DNA of 64,000 bases, taken from positions 186,001 through 250,000 of the forward strand of contig NZ_NOWF01000007.1 of the NCBI RefSeq assembly GCF_002245355.1, written 5' to 3'. Origin of the DNA: Paludifilum halophilum. GTDB taxonomy: Bacteria; Bacillota; Bacilli; Thermoactinomycetales; DSM-45169. The position numbers were made by a program, and so were the translations under genes. Positions 52,236-60,717 of this stretch are shown piece by piece. The notes under the pieces were generated by a model that was not told the origin of the DNA, searched no databases, and was given only the letters and a program-made list of their open reading frames with translations. Each line of letters begins with the position of its first letter. The stretch's first letter is position 1.

Positions 52236-52781
52236 TTAGAAAGAAATATGGAACTCTTCGTCCGGTTGCCAAGGCCACAAATATTCGAACCCTTCATGCT
52301 CATGTGTATGAATGTCGACTCCGAAATCACCCGGATAGTCCATCATGTAAAGTTCATGCGAAGGAGCTTTATCATGAACTCCATGAAATTCAGCGCTATA
52401 AGAGGAGTTATAGATCTTCGCATTGTACCATGCATCAATATCCGGTGAAGGAACTAATGGATTTCGAGAGGCTAGTTTCATGGTATGTCTGACCCAATCA
52501 GAGCCATATTCGATGTTCTGGAGCTCCATATCTTCCTCTGCGGGGGCTTGATCTCTAGCTACCTCGACACCGTCCTTATAACCTATAGTGATACCAGTTT
52601 GAGGATTAAGCACAACAGGGTTGGGAGCATTGATGTCCCAATCCCACGTTACATAAGAATCGGCACGAGTTCTAAACTTATTCGACCACATGTCGAATCC
52701 CCTCTCATCAGTATCACCTTCAAACTTATCGTACTTACAGTAACCTACTTCTTCACACCAAGGATTGGGGGCACGATCCAA
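52236..52781 (-). CDS. DUF3238-like protein, C-terminal open part of a broken gene
   Basis: 181 aa from a TTG (MDRAPNPWCEEVGYCKYD) that has no clear ribosome binding site. It resembles DUF3238, a Bacillus family of unknown function. Features are the early TTFIPLDRAPNP-like start, GYKDGVEVARD, a beta-rich end (SYSAEFHGVHDKAPSHELYM) and a histidine-rich DIHTHEHEG. The same frame continues upstream past one TAG codon at 52815-52817 into a further protein-like segment, so this is probably the 3' part of a pseudogene. AT-rich relative to neighbours. Confidence 0.6.
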   Translation of the reverse strand: MDRAPNPWCEEVGYCKYDKFEGDTDERGFDMWSNKFRTRADSYVTWDWDINAPNPVVLNPQTGITIGYKDGVEVARDQAPAEEDMELQNIEYGSDWVRHTMKLASRNPLVPSPDIDAWYNAKIYNSSYSAEFHGVHDKAPSHELYMMDYPGDFGVDIHTHEHEGFEYLWPWQPDEEFHISF

Positions 52782-52814
52782 AGGGATGAAGGTAGTGTAC
52801 CTTAGAAGAAAACC

Positions 52815-53088
52815 CTAACCATTTGGATAACTAAAGTCGCTCCTATCAATTGTTTCTTTACTGTATTCTACTTCGCTTTTCCGAATGATCATTCCAAGTT
52901 CTTTTTTCTCATATAAAAGATCTTTTTGGTTACTGGCTGTTACTTTAATGCCTTCTTCTTTTAAAAGCGTTTTGTTTTCTTTCACCTTTTTATCAGGAAG
53001 TTTTTTATGTCCAATTACTGTATACTTATATACTTCGGATTTAGGGACATTTTCGTCTGTATAAGTATTGCCTATGGTAGTTAAACAC
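52815..53088 (-). pseudogene. 5' fragment of the interrupted DUF3238-like gene
   Basis: The minus-strand frame (GNTYTDENVPKSEVYKYTV and following charged residues) has the end of a fibronectin type III-like repeat (YTDENV, YKYTV). It then runs as linker to a TAG stop, directly followed in frame by the DUF3238-like part. Its own 5' end is cut off where sequence changes abruptly at about 53088-53100, near the promoter of the M28 peptidase gene. No start codon or signal sequence remains. Confidence 0.6.
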
Positions 53089-53193
53089 CCCGAACTGCGC
53101 TGAACCCTCCCCCTATTGACAAACGTGTGAAATTTCCAATAATCTAGTTGATAGAAAGAGAAAAGACTCATCTGTAGAATAGGAGGCTGAGAC

Positions 53194-54570
53194 ATGAAGC
53201 GAAACCTTCGTTGGGCGGTCACAGCGATCACCCTTGCCGCTGTTCTGATCTTTACATCTTCCGCCTACGCCGCCGCGCCGGACAAACATCAAAGCGCGGT
53301 CGACAGGATCTCCCAGGAGCGTATTTACGGGCATATCGCCAAGCTGGCCAATAAAGACAACGCCCGGGTGACCGGCTTTGAAGGGGAACACAAAGCCGCC
53401 GATTATATCGCGGAAAAACTGAAGCAATACGGAGTGAAGGTGGAACGGCAATACTTCCCCATTATCGCCTATATGGACAAGGGCTCAGAGGTCACGGTGA
53501 ACAAACCCGAGGCGAAAACCTTGAAATCCGCCAACTTCAACTTTACCCCCGCCACCCCGGATGAAGGTTTGACGGGCGAGGTGGTTTACGCCGGTCTCGG
53601 AGCGGAAGACGACTTCCGGGACGTGGATGTTGAAGGCAAAATCGCTCTGATCCAACGCGGAGAGTACACCTTCTACGACAAGACTCAAAATGCGGCCCAA
53701 GCGGGAGCCGAAGGTGTCATCATCTTTAACAACGTGGAGGGTGAACTCAGCGGAACGCTGGGAGAGCCCACGGACATCCCCGCAGTCTCCCTGAACCAAG
53801 AGCAGGGGGAAGAGCTCAAGTCCCTGTTGGACAAGGGACAGACGGTTGAAGTGACGATGAAAGCTGACGTGGAAATGAGTCCCAGCTATTCGCAAAATGT
53901 GATTGGCACCATCGAAGCGAATAAAGGCAGTTCCAAAAAAGCGAAAACCATCGTCGTCGGTGCCCATTATGACGGGGTGGACACCCCCGCCGCCAACGAC
54001 AACGCCTCCGGCACCGCCACCCTGCTGGAAGTGAGCAAGGCCTTGTCCCAAGAAAAGTTGCGCCACGACGTCAAAGTCATCTTCTTCGGGGCCGAAGAAG
54101 TGGGCTTGGTCGGTTCCCATCACTATGTGGACAACCTGAGTGACGAGGAACGGGCGAAGACCGCTGCCATGATCAACATGGATATGGTCGGTGTCGGTGA
54201 TACCATCGGTGTCCTCACCGGCGAAACCAGCACCGAATCCTTTGTGACAGACATGGCGGAGGATTACGTCCAAAGCAAAGGGTATGAGTACAACCGCGGC
54301 ACCTCAACCCGGAGCGACCACGCTCCCTTCGCCGAGGACGGCATTCCGGTCGCGTTCCTGAACTATGGGCCGGATCCGAACTATCATACCGACCAGGACA
54401 CCCTGGACAAAATCAACAAGGACAACCTCGGGCGGATGGGATCCATTGTAACCACTCTCACGCATGACTTGGCCAATACGAAAGAGCTTCCACCGAAAAA
54501 GAACAAAGCAAAGAAACAGAAATTCAACAAACAAAATCAACACCGCAACCCTGAGTTCAAGGAAAAATAA
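53194..54570 (+). CDS. secreted M28 family aminopeptidase with PA domain
   Basis: 458 aa, ATG behind TAGGAGG. A signal peptide ends near SSAYAAA. A protease-associated domain occupies roughly residues 120-220. The M28 catalytic core has zinc ligands in GAHYDGVD and NDNASGTATLLE, the catalytic FFGAEEVGLVGSHHYV, then NMDMVG and a final HTDQDTLDK. A lysine/glutamine/asparagine-rich tail (about 30 residues) ends the protein. It should release N-terminal amino acids from peptides outside the cell. Confidence 0.93.
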   Translation: MKRNLRWAVTAITLAAVLIFTSSAYAAAPDKHQSAVDRISQERIYGHIAKLANKDNARVTGFEGEHKAADYIAEKLKQYGVKVERQYFPIIAYMDKGSEVTVNKPEAKTLKSANFNFTPATPDEGLTGEVVYAGLGAEDDFRDVDVEGKIALIQRGEYTFYDKTQNAAQAGAEGVIIFNNVEGELSGTLGEPTDIPAVSLNQEQGEELKSLLDKGQTVEVTMKADVEMSPSYSQNVIGTIEANKGSSKKAKTIVVGAHYDGVDTPAANDNASGTATLLEVSKALSQEKLRHDVKVIFFGAEEVGLVGSHHYVDNLSDEERAKTAAMINMDMVGVGDTIGVLTGETSTESFVTDMAEDYVQSKGYEYNRGTSTRSDHAPFAEDGIPVAFLNYGPDPNYHTDQDTLDKINKDNLGRMGSIVTTLTHDLANTKELPPKKNKAKKQKFNKQNQHRNPEFKEK

Positions 54571-54585
54571 GCGAGACTCTTTGCA

Positions 54586-54617
54586 AACAGCCGGAGCTTT
54601 TAAAAGCTCCGGCTGTT
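54586..54617. terminator. bidirectional terminator between M28 and bpsB genes
   Basis: AACAGCCGGAGCTTT pairs with AAAGCTCCGGCTGTT with almost no loop. T-rich sequence follows on both strands. Confidence 0.8.
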
Positions 54618-54676
54618 GTTGGGTTGTGCCCCCTATCATGAACTCCCGCTCCTCAAGAAAGGAGAGCCGGACCGAC

Positions 54677-55258
54677 TCATGTCGGATCGGTTTCCTGTTC
54701 CCTCCGGGGAAACCACCGGTTCCGCGATCCCATGGCTCTCCGGTAACCGGTCGCTTCTGCCAAAGCCTTTTCCTCTGCAGGGATCCGTATCCGGAGCAAA
54801 ACCCACAGATTGACAGCGGAGACCACCGTCGCTGTCATATACGCCCCGAAGATGAGAGGGAGGGAGAAGAGCTCCGCCACAACCACAACATAGTTGGGGT
54901 GACGCAAATAGCGGTAGGGACCCTTGACCACTGTCGGGTGACCGGGAGCGATCATAATCCGCGTATTCCAGTATGGACCGAGGGAATGGATGCATCCGAT
55001 CCGCAATCCTTGAGCCGACAAAAACAGGAATAAAGGAATTCCCCACCAGGCGGGGGAGCGACTGCCCATCACCGCGACTTCCAGGATGAGGCTGACAAAA
55101 AAGAAGAGATGCACTCCTACCAACAGCGGGTAATGTTCCCGTCCCGCTTCATACCCCCCTTGGGCCACAATCCAGCGGGCATGTCGGCGGGCCCGTGCCA
55201 TTTCCCATATCCGCTGGATTCCAACCCCCACTAACACGATGAAAAACCAGAGATTCAC
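54677..55258 (-). CDS. bpsB: isoprenylcysteine carboxyl methyltransferase family protein, BpsB-like
   Basis: 193 aa with about five hydrophobic segments, ATG behind AGGGGGAG. The ICMT family block GPYRYLRHPNYVVVVAELF and the C-terminal RIRIPAEEKAL are clear. B. subtilis BpsB (YpbQ) O-methylates alkylpyrones made by the type III polyketide synthase BpsA. Here the gene follows bpsA by 24 nt on the same strand, the same order as in B. subtilis. Confidence 0.9.
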   Translation of the reverse strand: MNLWFFIVLVGVGIQRIWEMARARRHARWIVAQGGYEAGREHYPLLVGVHLFFFVSLILEVAVMGSRSPAWWGIPLFLFLSAQGLRIGCIHSLGPYWNTRIMIAPGHPTVVKGPYRYLRHPNYVVVVAELFSLPLIFGAYMTATVVSAVNLWVLLRIRIPAEEKALAEATGYRRAMGSRNRWFPRREQETDPT

Positions 55259-55282
55259 AGAGCTCCCCCTTTCTTCTCCGAC

Positions 55283-56347
55283 TCACCACTGCATCAGCAT
55301 CAATTCCGAACTAAATCCCGGCCCCAACGCTGTCAACAGACCATAAGTCCCTTGTTTGTGCTTTTCCTTCAACTCCCGTTCCAAAACAAACAGTACAGTG
55401 ACTGAAGACATGTTTCCATACTCCCCCAAAATAGAATGGGAATGAATCAGTTCGTTCGCCTGCAGACCCATGGCCTTCTCATAAGCCGTAAGCACCTTTT
55501 TCCCTCCGGGGTGGGCGATATAGCGTTCCACCTGATTCAAGGTAAGGGAGGAACGATTCAAGAAACACTCCACCGCCGGCATCACTTTTTCGCGCACGAT
55601 ATGAGGAATATCCCGGGAAAAAACCACCTTCAATCCGTCGTCAGCCACTTCCCACCCCATCACATCCAAAGAATCCGGCCAAGTTGTGCTCATCGCATCC
55701 AATACTTTTGGACATCGGTTCACTTCGGCGGGAACGGAGGCTTTTTCCCCCACCACCAATACCGATGCCGCGCCGTCGGCGAACAGGGAGGTGGCCACCA
55801 GATTACTTTTGGTCCGATCGTTTCGGCGGAAAGTGAGACTGCACAGTTCCACCGCCAATAAAACCACCCGGCTTTTCGGGAAAGCCCGGGCGTATTCATA
55901 GGCTCGGGACAGCCCCGCCGCCCCTCCGGCACAACCCAACCCCCAGATGGGAGTTCGCTTCACATGGGGGTTCATCCCCAGCCGATTGACCATCCTGGCG
56001 TCGATGCTGGGTGTGGCCAGGCCGGATGTGGAGATGAAAAAGAGGTGATCCACCTCCTCCGGTGAAATTCCCACCGGATCCAGGCAACGGCGAATCGCCT
56101 TCTCTCCAAGACGGCAGGCCTCTTCCGTGTAGGCCCGGTTTCGTTCGGAAAAGGTGCGTTCATCCTCAAACCACGCCCTGGGGCGGCTCAACCGACGTGT
56201 CCGGATCGATGCATTTTCAAAGATGGTCAAGTAACGCTCAATGTCGGTCCATGAATCCTTGAATAGATTTCGGGCGAAATCCCGTGCCTCCTCCTGGGGC
56301 AGTGTATAGTCCGGAACAGCAGTCCCTACCGACACGATCCGAGCCAA
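55283..56347 (-). CDS. bpsA: type III polyketide synthase, BpsA-like
   Basis: 354 aa from TTG (MARIVSVGTAVPDY) behind GGAGGGA; an open frame extends 55 codons upstream but without family similarity. The chalcone synthase-type triad is present: Cys139 (WGLGCAGGAAG), His279 (AHPGG) and Asn312 (GEYGNMSS). BpsA condenses long-chain acyl-CoA with malonyl-CoA to alkylpyrones and alkylresorcinols. It forms an operon with the BpsB-like methyltransferase. Confidence 0.93.
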   Translation of the reverse strand: MARIVSVGTAVPDYTLPQEEARDFARNLFKDSWTDIERYLTIFENASIRTRRLSRPRAWFEDERTFSERNRAYTEEACRLGEKAIRRCLDPVGISPEEVDHLFFISTSGLATPSIDARMVNRLGMNPHVKRTPIWGLGCAGGAAGLSRAYEYARAFPKSRVVLLAVELCSLTFRRNDRTKSNLVATSLFADGAASVLVVGEKASVPAEVNRCPKVLDAMSTTWPDSLDVMGWEVADDGLKVVFSRDIPHIVREKVMPAVECFLNRSSLTLNQVERYIAHPGGKKVLTAYEKAMGLQANELIHSHSILGEYGNMSSVTVLFVLERELKEKHKQGTYGLLTALGPGFSSELMLMQW

Positions 56348-56569
56348 TCCGATCCCTCCGTTCAGCGGTCTCCGTGTCTGATCATTAACGATAACTAGGT
56401 GCGGGGCCGATTTCCGACTCCGTGCCGGTTTGCCCTCCCACAGATGCAGAACGGTGTCCGCGGCCTTTTCTCCGGAGCAAACGAGGCGAGGCTTGTGCTC
56501 CCCTGAGCGCAAAGGTCGCTACGCTGGAAATCGGCGCCCAGCTACTTTTGGTGATTGACCAGATATTCC

Positions 56570-57112
56570 TTAGTCTCCCTCTCCTGGATGGAAATATGCC
56601 CCATCGGAGCCGTCCGGGGAACGCTCATTCAAAATCAATTGATAAAAACAGACATCCTGCCACCGGCCAAACTTCCAACCGACCTCCCGGAAACACCCCA
56701 CCAACCGGAAACCAAAGGCTTGATGAAAGCGGACACTTCCATCATTCTCCCCGGTGATCCCGGCAACAATGACATGATAGTCGAGTCGGCGGGCCCGACG
56801 AAGGATTTCTTCCATCAAGGACCGGCCGACCCCCTTTCCTTGGGCATTTTCGTCCACATAGATGGTTAATTCCGCCGTTCGGGTATAAGCGGGCTTCGAA
56901 CGATAGGGGGTCAATCCGCAATAACCGACAACTTCTCCTCTTTCTTCAGCGACAATTAAGGGAAAGCGCTCATTAAATTGCGAAAACCATTCTCTCCTCT
57001 GCGCCTCCGTTTGCGGCTCCAGATCGAAGGTAGCTGCAGAGGTGACAACAACATGGTTATAAATCCGCCGCATCACCCGCAGATCGGTGATATGCGCATC
57101 CCGGATGATCAT
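56570..57112 (-). CDS. GNAT family N-acetyltransferase, phosphinothricin acetyltransferase-like
   Basis: 180 aa, ATG behind GGGGAGAC. The sequence follows the PAT/MnaT (YncA) pattern: MIIRDAHITDL, IYNHVV, GYCGLTPYRSKPAYTRTAELTIYV, acetyl-CoA-binding QGKGVGRSLM, and the late REVGWKFGRWQDVCFYQL. Such enzymes acetylate methionine sulfoximine/sulfone or phosphinothricin; the native substrate is unknown. Monocistronic. Confidence 0.9.
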   Translation of the reverse strand: MIIRDAHITDLRVMRRIYNHVVVTSAATFDLEPQTEAQRREWFSQFNERFPLIVAEERGEVVGYCGLTPYRSKPAYTRTAELTIYVDENAQGKGVGRSLMEEILRRARRLDYHVIVAGITGENDGSVRFHQAFGFRLVGCFREVGWKFGRWQDVCFYQLILNERSPDGSDGAYFHPGEGD

Positions 57113-57180
57113 TTCGACGAGTCTCCCCTTTACGGTTTTGCTCCGATGGTATCAGGAAAGAATGGCCGTGTCAGGATGAA

Positions 57181-57203
57181 AAAAATACGCCCCGAGGGGG
57201 CGT
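57181..57203 (-). terminator. terminator of the CstA/CC-tail/ArsA-like operon
   Basis: Minus strand: ACGCCCC pairs with GGGGCGT around CTC, followed by ATTTTTTT, just past the ArsA-like stop codon. Confidence 0.85.
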
Positions 57204-57207
57204 CCGG

Positions 57208-58206
57208 TTACAGAGAACCGAAAGATTCCATTTGCAATCGGGCGGCAAGATCCCTGATCCCCTCTAGTCCCCGGATATCCTCCGGCTTCATCGGGATTCG
57301 GGTTTGGGGAAGCTCCCGGAAACGCTCTTCAATCTCCTTCAGATAACCCTGTTCTTGTTCCCGACGACGGGCGAGAAAAGAGCCGTCCGCCTCTTTCGGC
57401 AACACCCGGTTAATGATCAAACCGCCGACGGAAACTCCGTATTTGTTCAGAAGATCCATCGCTTTGGCGGATTCCAAAATCGAAAGCCGCTCCGGGTTGA
57501 GAACAAAGTAAAAGGAAGTGACTTCAGGATCCAATAACCGTTCCCTGGCGGTAGCAAACCGATTCTTCCTCCGTTCCAGAATTTGATAAACCCGGTCTTG
57601 CGGTTCTTCCTCCACTTCAGACACATTTTGCAGCATCCGGTGAAGCTCGCGGGTCTTTTTTCTCCGGGTCAGCATCCCATCCACCCAAACCCCCATCAGT
57701 TCCGGAAGGGACATCAGGCGAAGGGTATGGCCCGTCGGCGCTGTATCGAAAACGATCCGGTCGTACTCGGATTCCGCCGACAGCAGGATGGAGACCATCT
57801 CCTCAAAAAGCGCCGCCTCGTCCGCTCCCGGGGAAGCGGCGGCAAAATCCATCTGCCGTTCCACTTCCCTCCACATCCCGGGGGCGGCCATCCCTTGCAG
57901 ATTCCCCTTCACCTCTTCCATATAGCGTCGGGAAGATTCTTCCGGGTCGATCTCCCGTATCCAGAGACCGTCCGCCGCCTTGACCGCCCGGGCACCGGCC
58001 CGTACCTCCAGGAGATCCCCGACGGAGTGGGCCGGATCGGTGGAAACCAGAAGGGTGCGCCATCCTTCTTGTGCCAGAGCGGCGGCATAGGAGGCGGAAC
58101 AAGTCGTCTTTCCAACCCCGCCTTTCCCCCCGAAAAAGGCGACCCGCTCCTTACCCCTTTGTTTCGACGATTGATTCTTCCCGTTTACCAATCGCTTCAA
58201 CAGCAT
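57208..58206 (-). CDS. ArsA/Get3-like ATPase (single domain)
   Basis: 332 aa from the ATG (MLLKRLVNGKNQSS) inside the end of the preceding gene. The deviant Walker A of this group is GGKGGVGKT (residues 26-34), with VSTDPAHS (switch I) and DTAPTGHTLRLM (switch II). Only one cysteine (Cys36) is present, so it lacks both the arsenite-binding cysteines of ArsA and the Get3 CxxC. It is probably a targeting or assembly ATPase, not an arsenic pump. Its start overlaps the CC-tail gene by 10 nt and it is downstream of cstA in the same operon. Confidence 0.9.
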   Translation of the reverse strand: MLLKRLVNGKNQSSKQRGKERVAFFGGKGGVGKTTCSASYAAALAQEGWRTLLVSTDPAHSVGDLLEVRAGARAVKAADGLWIREIDPEESSRRYMEEVKGNLQGMAAPGMWREVERQMDFAAASPGADEAALFEEMVSILLSAESEYDRIVFDTAPTGHTLRLMSLPELMGVWVDGMLTRRKKTRELHRMLQNVSEVEEEPQDRVYQILERRKNRFATARERLLDPEVTSFYFVLNPERLSILESAKAMDLLNKYGVSVGGLIINRVLPKEADGSFLARRREQEQGYLKEIEERFRELPQTRIPMKPEDIRGLEGIRDLAARLQMESFGSL

Positions 58207-58475
58207 CGAAATCCATCCAAAGGGGATTTCTCCATGCCCATGCGCTGATGCCATTCATGAAATTCCTCCAGCATCAACGGCATCATCTCCAGGGTGTAAT
58301 AGGAGACCGGATTGGGAATTCCCAGCATTTCGGAGAAAGCGAGGAGTTTGAATACATCCTCTTCGTTTTGTATTTCTTTTAACATCGTCCGTCGGTAAGG
58401 AGCAAAATACATCCCGTCATAAAATTCCCGGATCTGTTCCCACAAGTGCTTCATCTTTTCCGCCGTCAATTCCAA
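58197..58475 (-). CDS. cory-CC-star family protein
   Basis: 92 aa ending in two cysteines directly before the stop codon (DGFRCC). Predicted helical, with aromatic/basic FYDGMYFAPYRRTM and a methionine-rich LEMMPLMLEEFHEW. It fits the small family named for its CC-stop end, which occurs beside ArsA-like ATPases. Function is unknown; a terminal Cys-Cys could bind metal or accept a modification. It starts 13 nt after the cstA stop codon and overlaps the ATPase gene by 10 nt. Confidence 0.8.
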   Translation of the reverse strand: MELTAEKMKHLWEQIREFYDGMYFAPYRRTMLKEIQNEEDVFKLLAFSEMLGIPNPVSYYTLEMMPLMLEEFHEWHQRMGMEKSPLDGFRCC

Positions 58476-58488
58476 TCCAATCCTCTCC

Positions 58489-60183
58489 TTACGCGGGAGG
58501 GTTTTGTCCCAGGGTTTTGGAACGCTGTCGGTTGGCTGCCAGCAATCCCTCCAGGACCAGCCACCCGTTCAGGGCCAATATCATGACCCCGACGACAACC
58601 AGCAGTGTTTTTCCCTGCTCGATATAGTCCATGATACTGATCACCATGCTCCAGGCGGTCATACCCACGACAAAGATCAGCGGCACCAGGGCAACCAGAT
58701 ACTGACGTCCCCATTTCCACAAAAGCAGGGTTAATATAATCAGGGAAAGACCGGCGGTCAATTGGTTGGTCGTCCCGAAGAGCGGCCACAAAACCATTCC
58801 ACCCTGCCCGGGGTTGGATGGGTCCGCCAGAAAAGCCAGGACCACACAGGAAAGAAAGGCAACCACTGTCCCGGTGTTGCGGTTCTTAAGCGGTGCGAGA
58901 TGGTACTGCTCCCCGATCTCCGACAGAATAAACCGTTGCAGGCGCATCGAGGTATCCAATGTAGTAGCGGCAAAGGCGACGATCATGATCGAGATGAAAG
59001 TCGTCCCGATCGCCGAGGAAATCCCCAACCCGCTGATCAACTGGCCGGCACCGGTGACAAAGGCCGCCGTTCCGCCGGAGCTCGCCGTTTCCCAAGCGCC
59101 GTAATGTTCCTGCCATTGGTTGATGCCGGCGAAACCGGCCGCAGTGGCCATAATGGCGATCAAAGCGAGCAGCCCTTCCCCCATCGCCCCGAAATACCCG
59201 ACAAAGCGGGCATCTGTCTCCTTATCCAACTGCTTGGAGGACGTTCCCGAGCTGACCAGCCCGTGAAACCCGGAGATCGCCCCACAGGCGATGGTGACAA
59301 ACAGAAGCGGTACCAAAGGCGGTGTCCCCTCCGGCACCTGATCATTCAAAAAGGGGGCGTTAAATTCCGGTTGGGTGATGAATAAACCGAGGTACAACAC
59401 GCCCAGCCCCAAAAAGAGCATATGGGAATTAATATAATCCCGCGGTTGCAGAAGCAGCCATACCGGGAGGCGGGAGGCGATCGCCCCGTATAATAGCATG
59501 ACGATCACCCACCACCCTGTCATCGGCATCCCGGCGATGGTTTCCGGCAGGTTCACCGGTGCCGACGCACCGAGAAAAATAAAAGCGAATAATAACAGCA
59601 AACCGACGATTGAAGGCCAGAAGAGAGGGAATCCCCGTTTGTAAACCAGGTACCCGATGGTCATCGCCAAAGGAATCTGCAACCAGTACGGCAGCACACT
59701 CGCCGGAAACTGGGTGAACAAGTTGGCGATGACAACAGCGAACACCGCATTCACCAACAGAAGCAGGAAAAAGATGATCAACAGAAAGAGACCTTTGGCC
59801 CGGGAGCCGATCACACGGTTGGTGATCACACCCACTGATTTCCCTTTGTTTCGTACTGAAGCCCACAATGTCCCGAAATCGTGTATCCCGGCAAAAAAGA
59901 GGGTCCCCAGAACCACCCACAACAAAGCCGGTCCCCACCCCCAGATCACCGCAATCGCCGGTCCGACGATCGGAGCGGCACCAGCCACGGAACTAAAATG
60001 ATGTCCCCACAATACAAACTTATTCGTCGGCAGATAGTCCACTCCATCCCGAAACTGATGAGCCGGTGTCTGGAAGTCAGGATCCAGTCGAAACACCTTT
60101 TCGGCCAAAAATTTTGAATAAAAACGATAACCCAAATAAAACAGCCCCAGCGCCCCAAGGGTCAACCACACGGGCGTACTCAC
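58489..60183 (-). CDS. cstA: carbon starvation protein CstA
   Basis: 564 aa from GTG (VSTPVWLTLGALGLFY) about 6 nt after AAGGGGGG; an ATG two codons earlier overlaps the ribosome binding site. About 15-18 hydrophobic segments. CstA family blocks are clear: the early HFSSVAGAAPIVGPAIAVIW and FAGIHDFGTLWASVRNKGKS. The family imports pyruvate or peptides and is induced in stationary phase in several bacteria. It heads an operon with the CC-tail protein and the ArsA-like ATPase; a 43-aa gene lies 128 nt upstream. Confidence 0.92.
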   Translation of the reverse strand: MSTPVWLTLGALGLFYLGYRFYSKFLAEKVFRLDPDFQTPAHQFRDGVDYLPTNKFVLWGHHFSSVAGAAPIVGPAIAVIWGWGPALLWVVLGTLFFAGIHDFGTLWASVRNKGKSVGVITNRVIGSRAKGLFLLIIFFLLLLVNAVFAVVIANLFTQFPASVLPYWLQIPLAMTIGYLVYKRGFPLFWPSIVGLLLLFAFIFLGASAPVNLPETIAGMPMTGWWVIVMLLYGAIASRLPVWLLLQPRDYINSHMLFLGLGVLYLGLFITQPEFNAPFLNDQVPEGTPPLVPLLFVTIACGAISGFHGLVSSGTSSKQLDKETDARFVGYFGAMGEGLLALIAIMATAAGFAGINQWQEHYGAWETASSGGTAAFVTGAGQLISGLGISSAIGTTFISIMIVAFAATTLDTSMRLQRFILSEIGEQYHLAPLKNRNTGTVVAFLSCVVLAFLADPSNPGQGGMVLWPLFGTTNQLTAGLSLIILTLLLWKWGRQYLVALVPLIFVVGMTAWSMVISIMDYIEQGKTLLVVVGVMILALNGWLVLEGLLAANRQRSKTLGQNPPA

Positions 60184-60311
60184 GGCCATCCCCCCTTGTA
60201 AACGATTACAATCCGAATGATAAAAATAGGCCAAAAGTTTGATTAATGATGGTTTATTCCTAATAGTAAGTGGAAACGACGGAGTTCGCAAGGGGGAGGG
60301 GGGGGAATTTT

Positions 60312-60443
60312 TCATTCCCCGCCATCCTCCCGGCACTCCAGACAGAGAAGCGTTCCGTCCTCCTGAATCACCCCTTCCAGAAAGCCGTTTGAACAGTAGA
60401 TGGAAACACCGCAACGGGAGCATGTACCGACGTATTCATTCAA
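60312..60443 (-). CDS. 43-aa protein with two CxxC motifs
   Basis: Starts at TTG seven nucleotides after a perfect AGGAGGG. The product (MNEYVGTCSRCGVSIYC, FLEGVIQEDGTLLCLEC) has two CxxC pairs and one extra Cys, a typical treble-clef or zinc-ribbon spacing. It resembles none of the small zinc proteins I know closely enough to name; general resemblance to Gin-type anti-sigma factors is loose. It lies 128 nt upstream of cstA on the same strand and may be in the same transcript. Confidence 0.7.
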   Translation of the reverse strand: MNEYVGTCSRCGVSIYCSNGFLEGVIQEDGTLLCLECREDGGE

Positions 60444-60576
60444 CGTTTTTCCCTCCTAGAAAAAAGCCTTTTCGGAAGGGCCGGGTTCGACACTCCATGG
60501 GGATGGAAGACCAGGTTCACCTTCTTCCTGTTGTTTACCAAGAAGATCGACGATTCTCCTGCTTTTTTGCCCCCCT

Positions 60577-60605
60577 TGAAAGTCAAATAAGGTCAGAGTA
60601 TAATA
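60577..60605 (+). promoter_or_regulatory. clpE promoter with overlapping CtsR operator
   Basis: TTGAAA (60577-60582), 17-nt spacer, TATAAT (60600-60605). The spacer contains AGTCAAA-TAA-GGTCAGA (60582-60598), two CtsR heptads separated by 3 nt, which fits the CtsR consensus RGTCAAANANRGTCAAA with one mismatch. CtsR should block RNA polymerase here until heat or protein stress. Confidence 0.88.
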
Positions 60606-60626
60606 GAACATGTAAGATCAAAGAAA

Positions 60627-60646
60627 GTCAAAGTCAAAAGTCAAAC
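60627..60646 (+). promoter_or_regulatory. second CtsR heptad array downstream of the clpE start site
   Basis: Three AGTCAAA heptads in tandem (60627-60633, 60633-60639, 60640-60646) lie about 20-40 nt downstream of the -10 box. Several CtsR sites before clpE are also known in B. subtilis. Confidence 0.75.
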
Positions 60647-60717
60647 GCAATCAATACCATGATCCTGCGAAAATGATCAGTCATAAAAAAACAACAAAGA
60701 TAAGGAGGGAACGTTTC

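Noticed and set aside
57208..58206. Arsenite efflux ATPase (ArsA)
   Set aside because: No metalloid-binding cysteines, only one ArsA domain, and no arsB, arsD or arsR nearby. Called ArsA/Get3-like only.
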